A stretch of DNA of 64,000 bases from Pseudomonadota bacterium (lineage in GTDB: Bacteria; Pseudomonadota; Gammaproteobacteria; Xanthomonadales; Xanthomonadaceae): the NCBI GenBank assembly GCA_018242445.1, contig JAFEBW010000025.1:47709-111708 (forward strand), given 5' to 3'. The translations under genes and the position numbers were made by a program. Shown here in pieces: positions 37,968 to 47,108 of the stretch (positions are counted from its first letter, which is position 1; every line of letters starts with the position of its first letter). The notes under the pieces were generated by a model, which was not told the origin of the DNA, made no database searches, and saw only the letters and a program-made list of their open reading frames with translations.

Positions 37968-39371
37968 TCAGGTGCCGCGAGCGCGGCGCATAGCCGCCGC
38001 AGCGGCGGCAGCGGCTTCGGCGGCCTCGGTCGCGGCCTTGGCGGCGGCCTTGGCACGCTCCACGGCGGCCACCGCATTCATCAGCTCCGGCAGGTCGGTT
38101 TCCGTGCGCAGTTCCGGGTGCAGCCTGCGGTTGATCGACAGGATCGAGAAGTGCATCCACAACAGGCTGACCGCGGCGACCGCGAACAGCAGCATGAAGC
38201 AACTGCTCCAGATGCCGAGCAGGTCGTTGGCCGCGCCGAAGGCGATCGGCAGCACGAAGCCGCCGAGGCCGCCGATCATGCCGACCACGCCGCCGACCGC
38301 GCCGACGTGCTGCGGGTAATACGTCGGGATGTGCTTGAACACCGCCGCCATGCCCAGCGCCATCGCGAAGCCGAGGATGAACAGCACGATCGCGCGTTCG
38401 GCGATGCTCGGCGCGATGGTGAACGGGATCGGCCCGCGGATGCCCTCGATCACGTAATGGGTGGCCGGGTAGGACAACAGGAACAAGCCCAGCATCGACA
38501 GCGAAAACGAGATGTACATCATCCGCCGCGCGCCGTAGCGGTCGGCCAGCATGCCGCCCACCGCGCGGAACACCGCGGTGGGGAAGGTGAAGCTGGCGGT
38601 GAGCATGCCCGCCGCGGCGATGTCGATCTTGTACACGCCCATGTAGTAGCGCGGCAGCCACGAGGTGAGCGCGATGAAGCCGCCGAAGACGAGGAAGTAG
38701 TAGGTCGAGAAACGCCACACCTGCAGGTTGCGCAGCGGCGCGATGCGCTCGGCGATGCCGGCCGGCTTGGCGCCGCTGGCGCGGCGTGCGCGGGTGACGG
38801 GATCCTCCTGCGCGAGCAGGAAGAACGCCACCGCGGTGGCGAGCATGACGCTGCCATACACGTTGGCGGCATGCCGCCAGTCCATCACCGCCAGCAGCAT
38901 CGGTGCGAAGAAGCTGGTCAGCGCGGCGCCGGCGTTGCCCATGCCGAACAGACCCAGCGCGGTACCTTGTTTCTCGCGCGGGAAGAAGGACGAGACATAC
39001 ACCACGCCCACCGAGAACGAGCCGCCGGCAAGGCCCAGGCCCAGGCCCACCGCGATCAGCATTCCGTAGGACGTCGCGAACGGCAGCAGGAAGGCGCATC
39101 CGGCCACCACCCCCATCAGCAGGGTGTACACGCGCTTGCCGCCGTACAGCTCCGTCCAGATGCCCAGCAGCAGGCGCGACAGCGAGCCGGTGAGGATCGG
39201 GGTGGCGACCAGCAGGCCGAACGCGGTCTGCGAGAAGCCCATTTCCTTTTGCAGCTTCACGCCGACGATCGAGAAGATCACCCACACGGCGAAGCAGATC
39301 GCCATCGCCAGCGTCGACAGGGTCAACGCCCGGTAGCTGGCGGCAGGTCGGAATTCAGCGACGGCACTCAT
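37968..39371 (-). CDS. narK: nitrate/nitrite transporter NarK
   Basis: 467 aa, 12 membrane helices of the MFS nitrate porter family. The nitrate signature is in VGVVYVSSFFPREKQGTALGLFGMGNAGAALTSFFAP, and the second in GVVGMIGGLGGFVLPIAFG. It imports nitrate for the cytoplasmic NarG active site and/or exchanges it for nitrite. It is the last gene of the nar cluster, 47 bp after the parvulin gene. The C-terminal tail of about 35 residues is almost all Ala, Glu and Lys, which is unusual. Confidence 0.93.
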   Translation of the reverse strand: MSAVAEFRPAASYRALTLSTLAMAICFAVWVIFSIVGVKLQKEMGFSQTAFGLLVATPILTGSLSRLLLGIWTELYGGKRVYTLLMGVVAGCAFLLPFATSYGMLIAVGLGLGLAGGSFSVGVVYVSSFFPREKQGTALGLFGMGNAGAALTSFFAPMLLAVMDWRHAANVYGSVMLATAVAFFLLAQEDPVTRARRASGAKPAGIAERIAPLRNLQVWRFSTYYFLVFGGFIALTSWLPRYYMGVYKIDIAAAGMLTASFTFPTAVFRAVGGMLADRYGARRMMYISFSLSMLGLFLLSYPATHYVIEGIRGPIPFTIAPSIAERAIVLFILGFAMALGMAAVFKHIPTYYPQHVGAVGGVVGMIGGLGGFVLPIAFGAANDLLGIWSSCFMLLFAVAAVSLLWMHFSILSINRRLHPELRTETDLPELMNAVAAVERAKAAAKAATEAAEAAAAAAAAMRRARGT

Positions 39372-39418
39372 GCCTACTCTCCGGGCAGGGGAATTCGGGT
39401 GTCATCGGCGTGGCGGGA

Positions 39419-40309
39419 TCAATCTTCCAGGCCGCGCACTCCATGGCGCTCGCGCAGCATCTGCAGGTAGTGCTGAAGCTCCTGCTGGCGCACTTGCAGT
39501 TCGAGGTAATCGGAGATGCGTTCGCGCACCTCGTCGTAAGCCAATGCCTCGCCGGTGGCGAGCGCATCCACGCTCACCACGTGGTAGCCCCAGCGCGATT
39601 CCACCGGGAAGCCGGCGAGGCCTTCGCGCAGGCGGAAGATCTGGCGATCGAACTCGGGCGTGGTCTGCCCGCGTTCGAGCCAGCCCAGCTCGCCGCCGGC
39701 ATCCTTCGACGGGCACGCCGAGTGGCGCATGGCGAAATCGGCGAACAGATGCGGTTGCTCTTTCAGCTCGGCGATCAGTTGTTCGCCCTGGCTGCGCGCC
39801 TTGAAGCGGCCCTCGCTGTCGGCCGGCGAGGCAGCCAGCAGGATGTGCCGCACGCGCACGCGGTCGGGGGCGCGGAAGCGTTCGGGGTTGGCCTCGAAGT
39901 AGTGCCGGCAATCGTCTGCGCTCGGCGCGCGATCGGCGACCTCGCGTTCGAGCAGGACGCGGATGCGCGCCTCTTCGAGCGGCTCGCCCTGGGCCGGTTG
40001 CACGTCGTCGGCCAAGCCCAGCCGCTCGATTTCCAGCCGCAGCAGTTCGCGCACCACCAGCGCGCGCGCAGCGGCCGCACGCGACTGCTCGGGCTTCAGC
40101 GCCCGGTGGTGCTGCATCTCGCGGGCGATCTGCGCTTCGTCGATGCCGGTTTCACCGACGAACACCATGCACGGCGCTGGCCGCCCCAGCGAGCGCGGGC
40201 CTTCGCTGGCGTGGTCGTGGTGGTCGGCGTGCGCCTCCTCGGCCACCGTGTTGCCCGAATCGATGACCGTGATCGGCAACGTGCGCGCGGATGTCTTCGT
40301 GTTGGCCAT
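39419..40309 (-). CDS. nar-linked parvulin-type peptidyl-prolyl isomerase
   Basis: 296 aa. The rotamase (PpiC) domain is at about 150-245 with VRVRHILLAASP, HSACPSKDAGGELGWLERGQTTPEFDRQIF and GYHVVSVDA. The N-terminal half is helical, NifM-like, and has a His-rich stretch EEAHADHHDHAS (about 25-36). There is no signal peptide, so it acts in the cytoplasm, probably helping maturation of nitrate reductase. The ATG at 40309 (or GTG at 40312) overlaps the narI stop. It is encoded within the nar operon. Confidence 0.85.
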   Translation of the reverse strand: MANTKTSARTLPITVIDSGNTVAEEAHADHHDHASEGPRSLGRPAPCMVFVGETGIDEAQIAREMQHHRALKPEQSRAAAARALVVRELLRLEIERLGLADDVQPAQGEPLEEARIRVLLEREVADRAPSADDCRHYFEANPERFRAPDRVRVRHILLAASPADSEGRFKARSQGEQLIAELKEQPHLFADFAMRHSACPSKDAGGELGWLERGQTTPEFDRQIFRLREGLAGFPVESRWGYHVVSVDALATGEALAYDEVRERISDYLELQVRQQELQHYLQMLRERHGVRGLED

Positions 40310-41016
40310 CACTCGGTCCTAGGGCCATAACGCAGCGCCGGCTGGCGGCGGCGCACCACCTGGTAGGGCCGCCACAGGTAGCTCAGCGGGATGGACCAGA
40401 TGTGCACCAGCCGCGTGAACGGGGTCACCATGAACAAGGTCAGGCCGAGCACGATGTGCACCTTGTAGACCCAGCTCACGCCGCCGATCAGCTCGGCCGC
40501 GCCGCCGCGGAAGGTGGCGATGCGCTGCGCCCAGTCGGCGAGCATGGTCATCACGCTGCCGTCGAGGTGGTGCGAGGACGCCTCGATGGTGGACAGGCCG
40601 AGGATCAACTGCGCCATCAGCATCGCCAGCAGCAGCACGTTGCGCCAGTTGTCGGTGGCGCGGATGCGCGGGTTGAACAAATGCCGCCACATCAGGATGA
40701 CCATGCCGATCAAACACAGGAAACCGAACACGCCGCCGACCACCATCGCCAGCAGTTGCTTGTGCTCCTGGCTGATGAAGATGGTGTACAGCGAATGGGG
40801 CGTGAGCAGGCCGACGACGTGGCCGCTCAACACCACCAGGATGCCGACATGGAACAGGTTGCTGCCGATGCGCATGCCGCGGCTGGACAGCAACTGGCTG
40901 GAGCCGCTGCGCCATGTGTACATGGAGTGGTCGAAGCGCACGAGGCAGCCGATGAAGAACACCGCCATCGCGATGTACGGGTAGATCTGGAACCAGAACA
41001 CGTCGTAGTAGCTCAT
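40309..41016 (-). CDS. narI: respiratory nitrate reductase gamma subunit, cytochrome b
   Basis: 235 aa, five membrane helices. The haem ligands are at His56, His66, His187 and His205, identical numbering to the E. coli enzyme. It oxidises quinol at the periplasmic side and passes electrons through two b haems to NarH. The ATG overlaps the narJ stop by four bases (ATGA). Confidence 0.97.
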   Translation of the reverse strand: MSYYDVFWFQIYPYIAMAVFFIGCLVRFDHSMYTWRSGSSQLLSSRGMRIGSNLFHVGILVVLSGHVVGLLTPHSLYTIFISQEHKQLLAMVVGGVFGFLCLIGMVILMWRHLFNPRIRATDNWRNVLLLAMLMAQLILGLSTIEASSHHLDGSVMTMLADWAQRIATFRGGAAELIGGVSWVYKVHIVLGLTLFMVTPFTRLVHIWSIPLSYLWRPYQVVRRRQPALRYGPRTE

Positions 41017-41690
41017 GGCTGCACCTGGCGTTGTACGGTGGCGGGGCGGCGGGTGGATGGCGAGCAGTCGTCGGACGGCGCTTCGGCACCGAAGCGGACG
41101 ACTTCTTCTTCCCACAGGCGATCCATGGCCTCGGGGGTGTCGTCGCGCGGCTCTTCGCTGGCACGCTGGCGCAGCGCGGCCAGATCGAACTTGCCGCCGG
41201 CGATTTCCAGCAGGGTTTCGAACAGCACCGCGTAGGGGTTGTTGCGCTCGCCGGCGCGGGCGGCCAGCAGGCCGACGATGTGGCTGACGTGGGTCAACCA
41301 CTCGCGGGCCTCCGCAGGCGGGCGCTGGCTGAGGTATTCGAGCACCAGCGGCAGGTAGTCGGGCAGCTCCTTCGCGGCCAGTTCGAAACCCTGCTTGCGA
41401 TAGGTCTCCAGCAGGTCGACCATCGCCTGCCCGCGATCGCGCGACTCGCCGTGGATGTGCTCGAACAACAGCAGGCTCATCGAGCGGCCGCGATCGAAGG
41501 TGGACAGCCAGCGGTCCTGCGCTTCCAGCGGATCGGTCGCCAGCAAGCCGCGCACGAAGCCCGCCAGCGCCTTGCGGCGTGCGGATGGCAAGGCGGGATC
41601 GTCGGCAGCCGCCAGCAGTTCGCTGCCGTGCTCCCACAACTCGTCGCGCGGGTAGTCCAGCAGCACGCCGACGAGCTTGAGCAGGCTCAT
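41013..41690 (-). CDS. narJ: nitrate reductase molybdenum cofactor assembly chaperone
   Basis: 225 aa. NarJ/TorD-like helical chaperone with LLDYPRDELWEHG at the start, DRGRSMSLLLFEHIHGESRDRGQAMVDLL in the middle and ELPDYLPLVLEYLS. It holds NarG until the cofactor is inserted and docks the complex to NarI. The C-terminal 30 residues are low complexity. It overlaps narH and narI by four bases each. Confidence 0.95.
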   Translation of the reverse strand: MSLLKLVGVLLDYPRDELWEHGSELLAAADDPALPSARRKALAGFVRGLLATDPLEAQDRWLSTFDRGRSMSLLLFEHIHGESRDRGQAMVDLLETYRKQGFELAAKELPDYLPLVLEYLSQRPPAEAREWLTHVSHIVGLLAARAGERNNPYAVLFETLLEIAGGKFDLAALRQRASEEPRDDTPEAMDRLWEEEVVRFGAEAPSDDCSPSTRRPATVQRQVQP

Positions 41691-43231
41691 TGCGCCACCT
41701 CGAACTTCTCCTGCCGGTTGGGATGCACCGAGTAGCGCGCGGTCTTGCGCTGGGTGAACAGGTCGGCCGGCGAATCGCCGCTGCAACCGTTGCCCCAGGT
41801 GAAGCCGCAGCCGCCGCGCTCGCCGAAGGCATCGTTGGCGTATTCGCGGTGCGCGGTCGGGATCACGAAGCGATCCTCGTAGTTGGCGATGGCGAGGTAG
41901 CGGTACATGTCCTCGACCTGCGCCACGGTGAGGCCGACCTGCTTGAGCACGGCGTGATCCTCGATGCCATCGACGTTGATGCCGCGGCGCCATGCGCGCA
42001 TGGCCATCATGCGTTCCAGCGCGCGCACCACCGGGCCTTCGTCGCCGGCGGTGAGCAGGTTGGCGAGGTAGCGCACCGGGATGCGCAGCGAGGCCACGTC
42101 GGGCAGCTCGCCGCTCATGCCCACATGCCCGCGCTCGGCCGCCGACTGGATCGGCGACAGCGGCGGCACGTACCACACCATCGGCAGGGTGCGGTATTCC
42201 GGGTGCAGCGGCAGCGCCAGCTTCCAGTCGATGGCGAGTTTATAGACCGGCGAGATCTTCGCGGCCTCCAGCCAGTTGTCGGGGATGCCCTCGGCGCGCG
42301 CGGCGGCGATCACCTTCGGGTCGAAGGGGTCGAGGAAGATGTTCAGGTGCGCCTGGTACAGATCCTTCTCGGCCGGCACCGAGGCGGCTTCCTGGATGCG
42401 GTCGGCATCGTAGAGCAGCACCCCGAGGTAACGGATGCGGCCCACGCAGGTTTCCGAGCACACCGTTGGCTCGCCCATCTCGATGCGCGGGTAGCAGAAG
42501 ATGCACTTCTCGGATTTGCCCGACTTCCAGTTGTAGTAGATCTTCTTGTACGGGCAGGCCGACACGCACATGCGCCAGCCGCGGCACTTGTCCTGGTCGA
42601 TCAGGACGATGCCGTCCTCCTCGCGCTTGTAGATCGCGCCCGACGGGCAGGCCGACACGCAGGCGGGATTGAGGCAGTGCTCGCACAGGCGCGGCAGGTA
42701 CATCATGAAGGTCTTCTCGAACGCGCCGTAGATCTCCTTCTGCACGTTGTCGAAGTTCTTGTCCTTGCTGCGCTTGGCGAACTCGGTGCCGAGGATCTCC
42801 TCCCAGTTCGGGCCCCAGTGGATCTTCTGCATGCGCTGACCGGAGATCAGCGAGCGCGGACGTGCGGTCGGCTGGTGCTGGCCGTCGGGCGCCTCGTGCA
42901 GATGCTGGTAATCGAAATCGAAGGGCTCGTAGTAGTCGTCGATCTGCGGCAGGTCGGGGTTGGCGAAGATTTTCGCCAGCAGCCGCCAGCGCCCGCCGGC
43001 GCGCGGCACCAGCTTGCCGGCTTTCGTGCGTACCCAGCCGCCGTTCCACTTGTCCTGGTTCTCCCATTCCTTGGGATAGCCCACGCCGGGCTTGGTCTCG
43101 ACGTTGTTGAACCAGGCGTATTCCACGCCCTCGCGGCTGGTCCAGACGTTCTTGCAGGTGATCGAGCAGGTGTGGCAACCGATGCACTTGTCGAGGTTGA
43201 GCACCATCGCGATTTGCGCACGGACTTTCAT
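41687..43231 (-). CDS. narH: respiratory nitrate reductase beta subunit
   Basis: 514 aa. It carries the four iron-sulfur clusters between NarI and NarG. The first ligand set is Cys16, Cys19, Cys22, Cys26 (CIGCHTCSITC); later sets are CEHCLNPACVSACP, CRGWRMCVSACP (Trp replacing a Cys, the mark of the [3Fe-4S] cluster) and CIFCYPRI...CSETC. The ATG overlaps the narG stop by one base. Confidence 0.97.
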   Translation of the reverse strand: MKVRAQIAMVLNLDKCIGCHTCSITCKNVWTSREGVEYAWFNNVETKPGVGYPKEWENQDKWNGGWVRTKAGKLVPRAGGRWRLLAKIFANPDLPQIDDYYEPFDFDYQHLHEAPDGQHQPTARPRSLISGQRMQKIHWGPNWEEILGTEFAKRSKDKNFDNVQKEIYGAFEKTFMMYLPRLCEHCLNPACVSACPSGAIYKREEDGIVLIDQDKCRGWRMCVSACPYKKIYYNWKSGKSEKCIFCYPRIEMGEPTVCSETCVGRIRYLGVLLYDADRIQEAASVPAEKDLYQAHLNIFLDPFDPKVIAAARAEGIPDNWLEAAKISPVYKLAIDWKLALPLHPEYRTLPMVWYVPPLSPIQSAAERGHVGMSGELPDVASLRIPVRYLANLLTAGDEGPVVRALERMMAMRAWRRGINVDGIEDHAVLKQVGLTVAQVEDMYRYLAIANYEDRFVIPTAHREYANDAFGERGGCGFTWGNGCSGDSPADLFTQRKTARYSVHPNRQEKFEVAQ

Positions 43232-46200
43232 CACACCACCTCCTTGGCATCGGCCGGAACGGGTTCGCCGTCGAGCCAATCGACCTTGTCCATCTTGCGC
43301 ACCACCACCAGCTCGTCGCGATTGGTGCCCACCGTGCCGTAATAATTGAAGCCGTAGGCCTGCTGCGCGTAGCTGCCGATCATGTGGGTGGGGTTGAGCA
43401 CCACGCGGGTGACCGAGTTGTGGATGCCGCCGCGGGTGCCGGTGATGACCGACCCGGGCGTGTTGATGATGCGTTCCTGCGCGTGGTACATCATCGCGAT
43501 GCCCGGCATCATGCGCTGGCTGACCACCGCGCGTGCCGCGATCGCGCCGTTGACGTTGAACAGGTCGATCCAGTCGTTGTCCTCGATGCCGGCCTCGCGC
43601 GCATCGGTCTCGCTGAGCCACACGATCGGCCCGCCGCGCGAGAGCGTCTGCATGATCAGGTTGTCGGAGTAGGTGCTGTGGATGCCCCACTTCTGGTGCG
43701 GGGTGATCCAGTTGAGCACGATCTCCTTGTGGCCGTTGGGCTTGGCCCCGAGCATCGGCTTGATCGTCTTGGTGTCGATCGGCGGGCGGTACTGCATGAA
43801 GGCTGCGCCGAAGGCGCGCATCCACTCGTGATCCTGATAGAACTGCTGGCGGCCGCTGATGGTGCGCCACGGGATCAGCTCGTGGACGTTGGTGTAGCCG
43901 GCGTTGTAGCTGACGTGCTCGTCTTCCAGCCCCGACCAGATCGGCGAGGAGATGATCTTGCGCGGCTGCGCCTGGATGTCGCGGAAGCGGATCGCCTCGT
44001 GCTCCTTGCCCACCGCCAGATGGGTATGGTCGCGGCCGGTGAAGGTGCCCAGCGACTCCCACGCTTTCACCGCGACGTGGCCATTGGTTTCCGGTGCGAG
44101 GTGCAAGATCACCTCGCAGGCGTCGATCGCGCTGACGATGGCCGGGCGGCCCTTGCTGATGCCCTCATCGAGCACGGTGTGGTTGAGCTTGCCGAGGAAC
44201 TCGACCTCGTCCTTGGTATCCCACTGCATGCCCTTGCCGCCGTTGCCGAGCTTGTCCAGCAGCGGCCCGAGCGAGGTGTATTTCTTGTACAGGTTGGGGT
44301 AGTCGCGCTCGACCACCGCCATCGCCGGCGCGGTCTTGCCGGGGATCAATTCGCACTCGCCCTTTTTCCAGTCGCGCACGTCCAGCGGCATCGACAGCTC
44401 GTTGGGGGTGTCGTGCTGGGTCGGCACCAGCACCAGGTCCTTTTCCACGCCGAGCACGCCCGGTGCCAGTGCGCTCACCGTTTGCGCGATGCCCTTGAAG
44501 ATGTCCCAGTCGCTGCGCGCTTCCCAGGCCGGATCCACCGCCTTGGACAGCGGATGGATGAAGGGGTGCATGTCGGAGGTGTTGAGGTCGTTCTTCTCGT
44601 ACCAGGTCGCGGTCGGCAGCACCACGTCCGAATACAGCGCGGTGGTGCACATGCGGAAGTCCAGCGTCACCAGCAAGTCGAGCTTGCCCTCGGCGCCCTG
44701 GTCATGCCATTTGACTTCCTCGGGCTTGAGCTTGCCGAGCTGGCCCAGATCCTTGCCCTGCAGGCCGTGGCGGGTGCCGAGCATGTGCTTGAGCATGTAC
44801 TCGTGGCCCTTGCCCGAGGAGCCGAGCAGGTTGGAGCGCCAGATGAACATGTTGCGCGGGAAGTTCTGCGGCGAATCCGGGTCGGCGAAGGCGAAGTCGA
44901 GCTTGCCGGACTTGAGTTGCGACACCGCGTAATCCACCGGCGGCATGCCGGCTTGTTCCGCCTCGCGCACCACCTGCAACGGATTGCGGTCGAGTTGCGG
45001 GGCGCACGGCAGCCAGCCCATGCGCACCGCGCGCAGGTTGAAATCGACCATGCTGCCGCTGTATTTGCTGGTGTCGGCCAGCGGCGAAAGCAGTTCCTTG
45101 ACGTCGATCTTCTCGTAGCGCCATTGCCCGGAGTTGAAATAGAAGTAGGATGTGCCGTTCATCTGCCGCGGCGGGCGGCTCCAGTCCAGCGCGAAGGTCA
45201 GCGGGATCCAGCCGGTCTGCGGGCGCAGCTTTTCCTGGCCGACGTAATGCGCCCAGCCGCCGCCGGTCTGGCCCACGCAGCCGCACATCATCAGCATGTT
45301 GATGAGGCCGCGGTAGTTCATGTCGCAGTGGAACCAGTGGTTCATGCCGGCGCCGACGATGATCATGCTGCGGCCGTGCGTCTTGTCGGCGGTGCGCGCG
45401 AACTCGCGAGCGATCTCGATCATCTGCGCGCGCGGCACGCCGGTGATCTTCTCCTGCCACGCCGGGGTGCCGGGCACGTTGTCGTCGTAGCTGCCGGCGA
45501 CGTTGCCGCCACCGAAGCCGCGATCCACGCCATACTGCGCCAGCAGCAGGTCGTACACCGTCGCCACGGCCCACTCCTTCCCGTCGGCGAGTACCAACCG
45601 GCGTACCGGGATGTTGCGCTCGAGCACGTCCTCGAACTTGGAGTTGTTCCAGAACTCGTGCTCCACGCCGCCGAAGTAGGCGAAGCTGACGCTCTCGATG
45701 CCGTCGTTGGCATCCTTGAGCGACAGGCGCAGGCGGGTGTCGCGGCCGGCGCTGTCGCGCTCCTCGATGTTCCACTTGCCTTTCTCGCCCCAGCGGAAGC
45801 CCACCGAGCCATGCGGCACGGCGATCTGTCCGGTGTTTTCATCGAAGGCCAAGGTCTTCCATTCCGGGTTGTTGGACTCGCCCAGCCCGCCCAGATCGGA
45901 AGCGCGCAGGAAGCGCCCGCACACCAGCCGGCCCTGCGCATTGCGCTCCAGCCGCACCAGCAACGGCATGTCGGTGTATTGCCGGCAGTAGTCGGTGAAG
46001 TATTGAGACGGTTTATCGACGTGGAACTCGCGCAAGATCACGTGGCCCATCGCCGCCGCCAGCGCGGCGTCGGTGCCCTGCTTGGGGTGCAGCCAGTGAT
46101 CGCACAGCTTGGCGACCTCGGAGTAGTCCGGGGTGATGGCGACCGTCTTGGTGCCGTTGTAGCGCGACTCGGTGAAGAAGTGCGCGTCGGGCGTGCGCGT

Positions 46201-46974
46201 CTGCGGGACGTTCGAGCCCCAGGCGATGATGTAGCGGGAGTTGTACCAGTCGGCCGACTCGGGTACGTCGGTCTGCTCGCCCCACACCTGCGGCGAGGAT
46301 GGCGGCAGGTCGCAGTACCAGTCGTAGAAGCTCAGGCACACGCCGCCGAGCAGGGACAGGTAGCGCGCACCGGAAGCATAGGACACCATCGACATCGCCG
46401 GGATCGGCGAGAAGCCGATCACCCGATCGGGCCCGAATTTCTTCACCGTGTACAGGTTGGCCGCGGCGACGATCTCGTTGGCCTCGTCCCAGTGCACGCG
46501 GGCGAAGCCGCCCATGCCGCGGCGGGATTTGTAATCCTTGGCCTTGGCCGGATCCTCGACGATGCTCGCCCACGCATCCACCGGCGACTTGCCCTTGCGC
46601 GCCTCGCGCCACATGCGCAGCAGCGCGCCGCGCACCAGCGGGTACTTCATGCGGTTGGCGCTGTACAGGTACCACGAGTAGCTGGCGCCACGCGGACAGC
46701 CGCGCGGCTCGTGGTTGGGCAGGTCGGGGCGCGTGCGCGGGTAGTCGGTCTGCTGGGTTTCCCACGTCACCAGCCCGTTTTTGACATAGATCTTCCAGCT
46801 GCACGAACCGGTGCAGTTCACGCCATGCGTGGAGCGCACGATCTTGTCGTACTGCCAGCGCGCGCGGTAGGTGTTTTCCCATTCGCGGCTTTCGGTCTTG
46901 GTGAAGCCATGCCCTCCGGCGAAGGGTTCTGGGTTGCGTTTGAAGAAGGTGAGGCGATCGAGGAAATAGCTCAT
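43231..46974 (-). CDS. narG: respiratory nitrate reductase alpha subunit
   Basis: 1247 aa, the same length as E. coli NarG. It binds molybdo-bis(MGD) and reduces nitrate to nitrite in the cytoplasm. The FS0 cluster ligands His50, Cys54, Cys58 and Cys93 are present (STHGVNCTGSCSW, HEPRGCPRGASY). There is no Tat signal, as expected for the membrane-bound cytoplasmic-side enzyme. An FNR-type box with a matching -10 lies 77 bp upstream. It begins the narGHJI-ppi-narK operon. Confidence 0.98.
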   Translation of the reverse strand: MSYFLDRLTFFKRNPEPFAGGHGFTKTESREWENTYRARWQYDKIVRSTHGVNCTGSCSWKIYVKNGLVTWETQQTDYPRTRPDLPNHEPRGCPRGASYSWYLYSANRMKYPLVRGALLRMWREARKGKSPVDAWASIVEDPAKAKDYKSRRGMGGFARVHWDEANEIVAAANLYTVKKFGPDRVIGFSPIPAMSMVSYASGARYLSLLGGVCLSFYDWYCDLPPSSPQVWGEQTDVPESADWYNSRYIIAWGSNVPQTRTPDAHFFTESRYNGTKTVAITPDYSEVAKLCDHWLHPKQGTDAALAAAMGHVILREFHVDKPSQYFTDYCRQYTDMPLLVRLERNAQGRLVCGRFLRASDLGGLGESNNPEWKTLAFDENTGQIAVPHGSVGFRWGEKGKWNIEERDSAGRDTRLRLSLKDANDGIESVSFAYFGGVEHEFWNNSKFEDVLERNIPVRRLVLADGKEWAVATVYDLLLAQYGVDRGFGGGNVAGSYDDNVPGTPAWQEKITGVPRAQMIEIAREFARTADKTHGRSMIIVGAGMNHWFHCDMNYRGLINMLMMCGCVGQTGGGWAHYVGQEKLRPQTGWIPLTFALDWSRPPRQMNGTSYFYFNSGQWRYEKIDVKELLSPLADTSKYSGSMVDFNLRAVRMGWLPCAPQLDRNPLQVVREAEQAGMPPVDYAVSQLKSGKLDFAFADPDSPQNFPRNMFIWRSNLLGSSGKGHEYMLKHMLGTRHGLQGKDLGQLGKLKPEEVKWHDQGAEGKLDLLVTLDFRMCTTALYSDVVLPTATWYEKNDLNTSDMHPFIHPLSKAVDPAWEARSDWDIFKGIAQTVSALAPGVLGVEKDLVLVPTQHDTPNELSMPLDVRDWKKGECELIPGKTAPAMAVVERDYPNLYKKYTSLGPLLDKLGNGGKGMQWDTKDEVEFLGKLNHTVLDEGISKGRPAIVSAIDACEVILHLAPETNGHVAVKAWESLGTFTGRDHTHLAVGKEHEAIRFRDIQAQPRKIISSPIWSGLEDEHVSYNAGYTNVHELIPWRTISGRQQFYQDHEWMRAFGAAFMQYRPPIDTKTIKPMLGAKPNGHKEIVLNWITPHQKWGIHSTYSDNLIMQTLSRGGPIVWLSETDAREAGIEDNDWIDLFNVNGAIAARAVVSQRMMPGIAMMYHAQERIINTPGSVITGTRGGIHNSVTRVVLNPTHMIGSYAQQAYGFNYYGTVGTNRDELVVVRKMDKVDWLDGEPVPADAKEVV

Positions 46975-47016
46975 CGGGATCGACCTTGCAGGGAGGGGAT
47001 TGGCGGCGTCGTGGAA

Positions 47017-47058
47017 ATGCTAACGATGACTTGGGATGGCGGTGATGATCCAGGTCAA
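47017..47058 (-). promoter_or_regulatory. FNR-dependent promoter of narG
   Basis: On the minus strand TTGACCTGGATCAT (47058-47045) matches TTGAT-N4-ATCAA at 8 of 10 positions. TAGCAT (47022-47017) is a -10 element placed so that the box would be centred at -41.5 relative to a start near 47010. This is the classic class II FNR layout. Confidence 0.75.
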
Positions 47059-47108
47059 GCTGGCGGTATCGTCGGGCGTCGCAGCCATACATTACGCCTC
47101 GCCCCGCT

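Noticed and set aside
39372..39418. Possible separate FNR promoter for narK
   Set aside because: Only a TTGAT half-site is seen in the short spacer; read-through from the nar operon is simpler.
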